NCBI GenBank assembly: GCA_003511785.1
Contig: DOIS01000357.1
Location: 1-9,365 of the forward strand
DNA length: 9,365 nucleotides
Direction: 5' to 3'
Source: Paracoccaceae bacterium
GTDB lineage: Bacteria; Pseudomonadota; Alphaproteobacteria; Rhodobacterales; Rhodobacteraceae
Each line of letters begins with the position of its first letter. Within the stretch, counting starts at the first letter, position 1. Positions 1 to 5,036 of this stretch are shown here, piece by piece. Position numbers and translations under genes: made by a program. A model generated the notes under the pieces. It was not told where the DNA came from. It worked only from the letters and a program-made list of their open reading frames with translations, and did no database searches.

Positions 1-276
1 GCCATGCCATTCCAGCGGGCGGGCGAAGAGGTCGCCATCGGCATTGGGCGCCTTGACCTGGAGAATGCTCACCGGCGGCAGGCGGTCGGGGTCGCGATAG
101 CTCTTCTTGCGTTTCTCGACATGGCCCTCGGCCTCGAGTTCCTTGAGCACACGCTTCAGGTCGATCCGGTCGGCGCCCTTGATCCCGAAGGCCTTGGCGA
201 TGTCCCGCTTCGAGGTGAGCGTCGGGTTGGCGGCGATCCAGTCGAGGATCTCCTGCTTGGAAGGTATGCGCGTCAT
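1..276 (-). CDS. rnr: Ribonuclease R, N-terminal part (gene runs off the left edge)
   Basis: RNase R is a processive 3'-to-5' exoribonuclease of the RNase II/RNB family that degrades structured RNA and takes part in mRNA and rRNA quality control. Only the first 92 residues are present; the cold-shock, RNB and S1 domains would lie beyond base 1. The visible part is the N-terminal helix-turn-helix region: an alpha-helical start (IPSKQEILDWIAANP), TSKRDIAKAFGIKG around residues 21-34, a basic helix DLKRVLKELEAEGHVEKRKK, then DRLPPVSILQV where the first beta-barrel should begin. This matches alphaproteobacterial RNase R N-termini as I remember them. The ATG at 274-276 is 58 bases downstream of the transferase stop codon, with only a weak GAG-type ribosome binding site, so the gene is probably the last of the dapE operon. 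Without the RNB domain the family call rests on this N-terminal region alone. Confidence 0.85.
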   Translation of the reverse strand, partial: MTRIPSKQEILDWIAANPTLTSKRDIAKAFGIKGADRIDLKRVLKELEAEGHVEKRKKSYRDPDRLPPVSILQVKAPNADGDLFARPLEWHG

Positions 277-334
277 GGCTCTCGCGTATCACGGCGCGGG
301 GTCCGGGTCATGGCGAAAATCGCGCGGAGGCCCG

Positions 335-907
335 TCAGGGCCGACATGCGGCGAGGTCTGCGGCACTGTCCACGTCGCGCAGCCGGTCCACATGGGCGAT
401 GCGCCAGCCGGGCAGGGTGGCGGCGCTGTCGGCCAGCGCGTGCTCGGAGGACCAGCGCACTCCGCGCAGGAAGCCCGGCCGCGGCCGGCGCCCGGCGATA
501 CCGATCAACCAATACCCCCCGTCCTCGGCCGGGCCGAACACCGCGTCATGGTTGCGAAGCGCGGTGAAAGCGCGCGCCACATGTGCCCGCGTGACGCCCG
601 GGATATCGCCGCCGATCACACAGACCGGCCCTGGACGGCGCAGCATCCGCCCCATCCGCGCGCCCAGATCGCCCCGCCCCTGCGGCAGCCGCGTCAGGCC
701 GGCGGGCCAGGCGCGGCTGGCGATGGCCCGGTCCGGGGCCACCGCCAACTCCAGGTTCCAGCGCGGATCGCGCAACCGCCGCAGCAGGCGCGCGGTCTGG
801 TGCCGGACCCACCAGGCCGCCGGCACCGCGCCGATCTCTCGCGCCAGCCGTGTCTTGACCCGGCCCGGGCGCGGCTCTTTCAGCATCACCACCAGTGTGC
901 GGCGCAT
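335..907 (-). CDS. DUF2064 / TIGR04282-type glycosyltransferase-like protein
   Basis: A 190-residue protein of the small GT-A-like nucleotide-diphospho-sugar transferase family (DUF2064, TIGR04282). Visible motifs are KEPRPGRVKTRLA near residues 10-22, corresponding to the family's KxPxPGxVKTRL nucleotide-binding start; GGDIPG at 99-104, with the acidic residue expected to bind metal and nucleotide; and FGPAEDGGYWLIG at 124-136. The length is usual for the family. The family was first noted near radical-SAM/selenodomain genes, but none is seen here and the substrate is unknown. The ATG at 905-907 lies one base after the dapE TAA stop (TAAGATG) and has no clear Shine-Dalgarno sequence, so translation is probably coupled to dapE. 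The protein is arginine-rich, especially at residues 40-50 and 85-92. The family call is firm, the reaction unknown. Confidence 0.85.
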   Translation of the reverse strand: MRRTLVVMLKEPRPGRVKTRLAREIGAVPAAWWVRHQTARLLRRLRDPRWNLELAVAPDRAIASRAWPAGLTRLPQGRGDLGARMGRMLRRPGPVCVIGGDIPGVTRAHVARAFTALRNHDAVFGPAEDGGYWLIGIAGRRPRPGFLRGVRWSSEHALADSAATLPGWRIAHVDRLRDVDSAADLAACRP

Positions 908-908
908 C

Positions 909-2054
909 TTAGGCGAAATAGTCGCGCAGGATGCGGGAATAGACCGCCTTGAGCTGCTCGATCTGTTCGACCGGCACGCATTCGTCCACCTGGTGCATGG
1001 TCCGGCCCACCAGCCCGAACTCCACCACCGGGCAGTGATCCTTGATGAAGCGCGCATCCGAGGTGCCGCCCGTCGTGCTGAGCGCCGGCCTCACCCCGGT
1101 CTCGGCCTCGATCGCGCCCGCTACCAGGTCCGAGAGCGGCCCCGGCGGGGTCAGGAAGCTTTCACCGGAAATCTTGATCTCCATGCCGATCTCGACGCCG
1201 AACTCCTCCGCCACCCGGTCGGCCTCCGCGCGCAGCCATTGGCTCAGGCTCTCGCCGCTATGGCTGTCGTTGAACCGGATGTTCACCGTGCCCCGCGTCT
1301 GCGCCGGGATCACGTTGGTCGCCGGGTTGCCCGTGTCCATGGTGACGACGGCCAGCGTCGAGGGATCGAAATGCGCGGTCCCCTGGTCCAACTCGTGACT
1401 GGCCAGCCGGTCCATCAGCCGCGCCAGCGCCGGTAGCGGGTTCTTCGCGCGGTGCGGATAGGCGGAATGGCCCTGCTTGCCCGTCACGGTGATCCAGGCG
1501 GTCATCGACCCACGCCGCCCGATCTTGATCATCTCGCCCATGCGCTCCGGGCAGGTGGGCTCGCCCACGAGGCAGACCGACATCCGCTCGCCCTCCTGAG
1601 CCATGTGATCCAGAAGCGCCGTGGTCCCGTCGACCGCGTCGCCCTCCTCGTCGCCGGTGATGGCCAGGATCACGGCCCCGTCGGGCGGTGTCTCCTGCAC
1701 GAAATCCACAGCGGCGGCGGCAAAGGCGGCGACGCCCGACTTCATGTCGGTGGCGCCCCGGCCATAGAGCACGCCCTCGCGGATCTCGGCGCCGAACGGA
1801 TCGACGGTCCAGGCGGCTTCGTCGCCCACCGGCACCACGTCTGTATGCCCGTTGAACCCGAAGCTGCGCGCATGCCCCTTCTTGCCCCAGCGCGCGTAGA
1901 GATTGGCCACGCCGCCCCGATCCGCGCGGGTGCAGTCGAACCCGGCCCCGGACAAGAGCCGCTCCAGCAGCACCAGAGCGCCGCCCTCCTCGGGCGTGAC
2001 CGAGGGGCAGCGGATCAGGTCGGCGGTTAGCTGAACAGGGTCGGTCGGGGTCAT
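909..2054 (-). CDS. dapE: Succinyl-diaminopimelate desuccinylase
   Basis: DapE hydrolyses N-succinyl-L,L-2,6-diaminopimelate to L,L-diaminopimelate and succinate in the lysine/meso-DAP pathway, in the cytoplasm. The 381-residue product is an M20 di-zinc hydrolase of the usual length. The active-site set seen in characterised DapE enzymes is all present: H70 and D72 in FNGHTDVVPVGD, bridging D103 in GRGATDMKSG, catalytic E136 and metal-binding E137 in GDEEGDAVDGT, E165 in GEPT, and H354 in RTMHQVDE. The GGTSDARF segment at 329-336 is also typical. The dimerisation (lid) domain should span roughly residues 180-295. The start at 2052-2054 is supported by AAGGAG (minus sense, 2060-2065) five bases upstream. 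It is the first gene of a probable dapE, DUF2064, rnr transcript. The partner dapD lies about 3 kb away on the same strand. Confidence 0.97.
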   Translation of the reverse strand: MTPTDPVQLTADLIRCPSVTPEEGGALVLLERLLSGAGFDCTRADRGGVANLYARWGKKGHARSFGFNGHTDVVPVGDEAAWTVDPFGAEIREGVLYGRGATDMKSGVAAFAAAAVDFVQETPPDGAVILAITGDEEGDAVDGTTALLDHMAQEGERMSVCLVGEPTCPERMGEMIKIGRRGSMTAWITVTGKQGHSAYPHRAKNPLPALARLMDRLASHELDQGTAHFDPSTLAVVTMDTGNPATNVIPAQTRGTVNIRFNDSHSGESLSQWLRAEADRVAEEFGVEIGMEIKISGESFLTPPGPLSDLVAGAIEAETGVRPALSTTGGTSDARFIKDHCPVVEFGLVGRTMHQVDECVPVEQIEQLKAVYSRILRDYFA

Positions 2055-2092
2055 GGGGGCTCCTTCTCGGTCTCGGGTCGGGCGGGACTACG

Positions 2093-2113
2093 CGCAACTA
2101 GGCCACAGTTGCG
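2093..2113. promoter_or_regulatory. Inverted repeat upstream of dapE
   Basis: Perfect 7-base arms CGCAACT and AGTTGCG are separated by a 7-base loop (AGGCCAC). The element lies 39-59 bases upstream of the dapE start codon. It could be an operator or a stem in the dapE 5' leader. The arms are seen directly; the role is inferred. Confidence 0.35.
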
Positions 2114-2165
2114 GCGAAAAACGCCCAATGCCAACCCCTTGAGCCGCGAAAAGGATTCCCGGCGC

Positions 2166-2214
2166 GCCTCGGGCCATGTTAAGCCCTGGAAAACAAGATG
2201 ACCCGAGGCAGGGC
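2166..2214. repeat. Overlapping, mutually exclusive inverted repeats
   Basis: GCCTCGGG (2166-2173) pairs perfectly with CCCGAGGC (2202-2209) around a 28-base loop. A second pair, GCCCTG (2183-2188) with CAGGGC (2209-2214), and a short GGGC (2171-2174) with GCCC (2183-2186), use overlapping bases, so they cannot all form together. The arrangement could give alternative RNA folds, but in GC-rich DNA short pairings like the 4- and 6-base ones also arise by chance. No T-tract follows on either strand, so this is not an ordinary terminator. Confidence 0.3.
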
Positions 2215-2287
2215 AATCGAACAAGACAGGCCGACCAAACGGCCACCGGAACACGGTTCGCGACACGGCGCGCCTTTCGCCCATGAA

Positions 2288-2303
2288 CGCGGCATATGCC
2301 GCG
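2288..2303. promoter_or_regulatory. 16-base perfect palindrome, possible operator
   Basis: CGCGGCATATGCCGCG is its own reverse complement over 16 bases with no central spacer. It lies 49-64 bases upstream of the small ORF start at 2352 and about 157 bases upstream of the Hint gene. Gapless palindromes of this length often are binding sites for dimeric regulators. The protein that would bind is unknown and no matching regulator gene is in the window. Confidence 0.4.
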
Positions 2304-2317
2304 AAGGAAGGGCCTGT

Positions 2318-2349
2318 TCTGCCTCTGGAACGACCGGGTTAGAGGCAGA
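2318..2349 (+). promoter_or_regulatory. Stem-loop covering a ribosome binding site
   Basis: TCTGCCTCT (2318-2326) and AGAGGCAGA (2341-2349) form a perfect 9-base stem with a 14-base loop. Two G-U pairs could extend the stem inward. The 3' arm contains GAGG at 2342-2345, the apparent Shine-Dalgarno sequence of the small ORF that begins at 2352. If transcribed, the hairpin would hide that site. The structure is directly visible; its regulatory role is inferred. Confidence 0.45.
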
Positions 2350-2351
2350 CC

Positions 2352-2456
2352 ATGGATGAAGCATCCGCGCTTTCGGTTTCCTCCGATGCCAGCGGCGGGG
2401 CACCTACGGGCCCCGAGACAGCCGCGACGCTCGGGACCGGCAAGAGGACGGTCTGA
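2352..2456 (+). CDS. Possible 34-residue leader peptide upstream of the Hint gene
   Basis: A 34-codon ORF begins with ATG at 2352, six bases after GAGG (2342-2345), and ends with TGA at 2454-2456. Only GCG separates this TGA from the Hint start ATG at 2460, and the two ORFs share the same frame. An in-frame TAG at 2340-2342 sets the upstream limit. The product starts MDEASALSVSSDASGG, is rich in Ala, Ser, Thr and Gly, and ends in a basic GKRTV. It shows no signal peptide, membrane segment or known motif. It could be a translated leader whose termination allows reinitiation at the Hint gene, a chance ORF, or an N-terminal extension cut off by the TGA. Evidence is position and ribosome binding site only. 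Confidence 0.3.
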   Translation: MDEASALSVSSDASGGAPTGPETAATLGTGKRTV

Positions 2457-2459
2457 GCG

Positions 2460-3515
2460 ATGGCGTGGCAGGCGATCCTTACCCCCGAAAACAGTTTCCG
2501 CTTCTCCGACCCGGCGGTGACCGCTCCGCCTTGCGGGTCGCTGGTGGTAGAAACCCGGATGCCGGTGACGAAACGCCCTCTACCATTGCTTCGCTTCCGA
2601 CGGGGTGGGTCCAATCCGTTCCACCTGGCGCTCATGGCGGTGCCCGGGGGCGGGCTGACCCTGGTGGTCGAGCGGGACGGGGCGCTGTCGCATTGTGCGG
2701 TCAACCACTCCGAGGCCGGGCGGACGGACGTCCTGCGCATCACCTATTCCTGGGACCATCGCAGCGGTCGGGCCCGGCTGGCGGTCGAGCGGTCCGACCA
2801 GGACGCCGTGATCATGCAGCCCGTGGCCGGGCCGGTGCGACCGATGGGCAACGAACTGGCGGCCCTGGTCGCCCCTGGCGCCGAATTGATGCTTGGCCCC
2901 GATCTGTTGTTCCTTGCGCTCTCGGACAGAATCGAACCGCTGGGGCCGATGCCGACCCTCCACCCCGATACGCCGATCGCCACCCCCCGGGGGTTCCGCC
3001 CCGTGAGCGAGTTGCGGCGCGGCGACACGGTCCTGACCGATCAGAATGATGTGGTGCCGGTGCTCTACCGGGTCGCGCGCCAGGTCCCCGCCTTCGGGAG
3101 TTTCGCGCCGGTCCGGGTGCGCGCGCCGTTCTTCGGGCTGCGCGATGACCTCCATATCGCTCCGGCCCAGCATCTCGTGCTGTCGGGGTCGGACGTGGAA
3201 TATCTGTTCGGAACCGAGTCCGTTCTGGTGCCGGTGCGCCACCTGGTCGGAGGGTCCAGCACCCTGCGACAGCCGCATCGGGGGCCGCTGGCCACCTACA
3301 TGCAACTGCTGCTGCCGGGCCACGAGGTTCTGAACGCGGCGGGCGCCGCCGTCGAAAGCCTCTATGTCGGGCGCCTGCGCCGCAAGAAGGCCGAACTCAA
3401 CGCGAGCCTTCTGGCGGGCCTGGACCGGGCGACATTGCCGGAACACGGCCGCTCGGTGCATCCGGTGCTGCGGGCCTATGACGCGCTCGTGCTGGCGGAT
3501 CGTCGCGCGGCCTGA
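2460..3515 (+). CDS. Hint (Hedgehog/intein)-fold protein with degenerate active site
   Basis: A 351-residue protein resembling the Hint_2 proteins that are numerous in Rhodobacterales. The Hint part spans about residues 165-305. DTPIATPRGFRPVSELRRGDTVLT (170-193) corresponds to the family opening, APAQHLVLSG (235-244) to the conserved His-containing strand (H238), and VEYLFGTESVLVPVRHLVGG follows. The Cys that normally opens a Hint domain (CFxxGTxIxTP) is replaced by Thr at about residue 166, so cysteine-dependent self-cleavage is unlikely. Residues about 45-125 are beta-rich; LRITYSWDHRSGRARLAVER resembles a LamG/concanavalin-type strand pair, which is a weak resemblance only. No signal peptide is visible. 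The start at 2460 follows AAGAGGA (2442-2448) with an 11-base spacer and may also be reached by reinitiation from the small ORF. The function of this family is unknown to me. Confidence 0.75.
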   Translation: MAWQAILTPENSFRFSDPAVTAPPCGSLVVETRMPVTKRPLPLLRFRRGGSNPFHLALMAVPGGGLTLVVERDGALSHCAVNHSEAGRTDVLRITYSWDHRSGRARLAVERSDQDAVIMQPVAGPVRPMGNELAALVAPGAELMLGPDLLFLALSDRIEPLGPMPTLHPDTPIATPRGFRPVSELRRGDTVLTDQNDVVPVLYRVARQVPAFGSFAPVRVRAPFFGLRDDLHIAPAQHLVLSGSDVEYLFGTESVLVPVRHLVGGSSTLRQPHRGPLATYMQLLLPGHEVLNAAGAAVESLYVGRLRRKKAELNASLLAGLDRATLPEHGRSVHPVLRAYDALVLADRRAA

Positions 3516-3606
3516 CTTGGGGCCCCGACCTGCGCGGTTATGACCGCACGTCCCGCTTGCCCCGCGTCGCGGTGCTTACTAAAGCAAGCATTGGAAGGTG
3601 GAGACG

Positions 3607-4662
3607 ATGCTGCGGATCATTCCGGCAATTCTGGTGGCAATCTGCCTCTTGGGACAGGGCGCCCGGGCGCAGAAGCTCGATGCCTCGACCGTGACGCGCA
3701 CACCGTTCTCGATGGTCGAGAACGGAGCGGCCACGGGGTTCAGCATGGACCTTCTGCGCGCCCTTGCCGAGACCCTGGGGTGGGAGTATCGCCTGACCCG
3801 GCACGAGCTTTTCGGCGACATGCTTGATGCCGTGACCGAGGGGCAGGCCGACCTGGCCATCGCCAATATCTCGATCACTGCCGCGCGCGAGATCTCCATG
3901 GATTTCAGCCAGCCGATCTTCGAATCCGGGCTTCAGATTATGGTGCCGCGCGAAAGCGGAGGCCTGCCGCCACTGCTGCGCGCGATCTTCTCCGCCGACC
4001 TCTTGCTGGCCATCGGGCTGGCCTTTCTCGTGCTGATTTTGGGCGGCATGGTGATGTGGCATTTCGAACGCCGCTCCCAGCCCTATTTCGACCGCCCCAT
4101 GCGCGAGGCGTGGTTTCCGTCCTTCTGGTGGGCGTTGAACCTGGTGGTCAACGGCGGGTTCGAGGAACGCGTGCCCCGCACGCTGTTCGGGCGGCTCTTC
4201 GGTGTTCTGCTGGTGATTTCGTCGCTCTTCGTGGTGTCGCTCTTCGTGGCCAAGATCACCTCGGTGATGACGGTTGAAGCGATCAGCGGCTCGATCAACT
4301 CGGTGAACGATCTTTATGGCCAGCGGGTCGCGACGATCGAGGGCTCGACCGCGGCCGGGTTCCTGGACCGCCGCGACGTGGATTACCTGGCCTTCGACGG
4401 GTTGGAGCCGATGCTGGCCGCGTTCGAGGCGGGCGACCTCGACGCCGTGGTGTTCGACGCGCCGATCCTGTCCCACTATGCGGCGCATGAAGGGCGCGAG
4501 AACGCGATCATGGTCGGCAACGTCTTCCTGCGCGAGAATTACGGGATCGCCTTTCCGACCGGCTCGCCGCTGGTCGAGGACGTCAACCAAGCGCTGCTCG
4601 CCCTGCGCGAGGACGGCAGCTATGCGGCGCTGCACCGCAAATGGTTCGGGTCCTCGGACTGA
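3607..4662 (+). CDS. Ionotropic glutamate receptor-like protein (substrate-binding domain with pore loop)
   Basis: A 351-residue envelope protein with the order of prokaryotic GluR0-type receptors. Residues 1-21 are a signal peptide ending in ARA. Binding lobe S1 covers about 22-117, including ITAAREISMDFSQP with the Arg (about R94) expected to hold an amino-acid carboxylate. TM1 lies at about 132-153, a re-entrant pore segment SFWWALNLVVNGGFEERVP at 172-190, TM2 at about 197-217, and lobe S2 at about 225-345 with VATIEGSTAAGF and DAVVFDAPILSHYA. A plain ABC-transporter binding protein would lack the two membrane helices inside the domain. The pore segment carries VNGGFEE where potassium-type filters read TTVGYGD. 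I prefer ATG 3607, which follows GGAAGG with 8 bases spacing, over GTG 3598. It lies 91 bases after the Hint gene and ends 6 bases before a convergent gene. Ligand and ion are unknown. Confidence 0.82.
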   Translation: MLRIIPAILVAICLLGQGARAQKLDASTVTRTPFSMVENGAATGFSMDLLRALAETLGWEYRLTRHELFGDMLDAVTEGQADLAIANISITAAREISMDFSQPIFESGLQIMVPRESGGLPPLLRAIFSADLLLAIGLAFLVLILGGMVMWHFERRSQPYFDRPMREAWFPSFWWALNLVVNGGFEERVPRTLFGRLFGVLLVISSLFVVSLFVAKITSVMTVEAISGSINSVNDLYGQRVATIEGSTAAGFLDRRDVDYLAFDGLEPMLAAFEAGDLDAVVFDAPILSHYAAHEGRENAIMVGNVFLRENYGIAFPTGSPLVEDVNQALLALREDGSYAALHRKWFGSSD

Positions 4663-4668
4663 CCAGGC

Positions 4669-5007
4669 TCAGTGCGGACCCGACACACCGTCGAAGAACG
4701 GCTCCATGCTTGCCACGATGACCGCATTCTCGTCCAGCGCCCGCTGCATCAGGGCGCGTTCCTCCGCGCCGATCTCGTGCCCCTCGGCCTCGCGCTCGGC
4801 GAGCGTGCCATAGCCGGTGACATCGAGCGGCGCGGTGTCGGCCTGTTTCAGGATCGCCACCGTCTCGCGCACGGCCTCGGCCTCGTCCACGCCCGAGGCA
4901 TAGCAGACCAGCGCCGCGCCGGTCGCGCCCTCGGGCAGCCCGTCGCCCGCCTTGCGCCCGATCTGGACGAGAAGGGTATAGACCTGTTGCTTGCCGGTTC
5001 GTGCCAT
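4669..5007 (-). CDS. Uncharacterised 112-residue protein downstream of dapD
   Basis: I do not recognise this protein. It is 112 residues long, soluble-looking, with an N-terminal stretch TGKQQVYTLLVQIGRKAGDGLPEGATG, a hydrophobic strand AALVCYASGV, an acidic helix DEAEAVRETVAILKQAD, then LDVTGYGTLAEREAEGHEI and a helix ERALMQRALDENAVIV. The alternating strand and helix pattern suggests a small alpha/beta fold. No metal or catalytic motif is evident. It starts 29 bases after the dapD stop and should be cotranscribed with dapD. The ribosome binding site GGGAGG lies 23 bases from the ATG, with a 15-base hairpin sequence between them (see 5015-5036). An in-frame GTG at 5026-5028 is too close to that site to be favoured. 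A role connected to DAP synthesis is guesswork from position only. Confidence 0.8.
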   Translation of the reverse strand: MARTGKQQVYTLLVQIGRKAGDGLPEGATGAALVCYASGVDEAEAVRETVAILKQADTAPLDVTGYGTLAEREAEGHEIGAEERALMQRALDENAVIVASMEPFFDGVSGPH

Positions 5008-5014
5008 GGCGTCG

Positions 5015-5036
5015 GGTGCGGACCGCACCGCCTCCC
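5015..5036 (-). promoter_or_regulatory. Ribosome binding site separated from its start codon by a hairpin
   Basis: In minus sense, GGGAGG (5031-5036) immediately follows the dapD TGA. The sequence GGTGCGGTCCGCACC (5029-5015) then forms a 6-base stem with a 3-base loop, and 7 more bases lead to the ATG at 5007. Linear spacing is 23 bases, too long for initiation, but with the hairpin folded the remaining unpaired spacer is 8 bases, close to ideal. The sequence facts are direct; the structured-spacer reading is inferred. Confidence 0.45.

Larger units (their letters stand above)
2055..2459. other. Divergent intergenic region between dapE and the Hint gene
   Basis: This 405-base gap lies between two genes that start in opposite directions, so it should hold the promoters of both. 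I could not recognise a convincing -35/-10 pair on either strand. It contains four perfect inverted repeats (2093-2113, 2166-2209, 2288-2303, 2318-2349) and one possible small ORF (2352-2456), each listed separately. No RNA gene, mobile element or longer coding region is supported here. Confidence 0.7.

Noticed and set aside
399..1436. Long plus-strand open frame opposite dapE and the DUF2064 gene (345 codons)
   Set aside because: It spans two well-supported minus-strand genes and shows only shadow composition.
2055..2459. A lysine riboswitch upstream of dapE
   Set aside because: The spacer on the dapE side lacks the long multi-helix layout and conserved core that I would expect. Only simple inverted repeats are present.
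3517..3590. Possible terminators after the Hint gene: GGGGCCCC (3519-3526), GCGGT-TATG-ACCGC (3534-3547) and TGCTT-ACTA-AAGCA (3573-3586)
   Set aside because: All are short, none is followed by a T-tract, and the next gene continues in the same direction. They could be weak structures or chance repeats.
3538..4635. Long minus-strand open frame opposite the receptor gene (365 codons)
   Set aside because: Its product is His/Gln/Arg-rich with no recognisable domain, as expected for the antisense of a GC-rich gene. The plus strand encodes a clear signal peptide, membrane and binding-domain protein.
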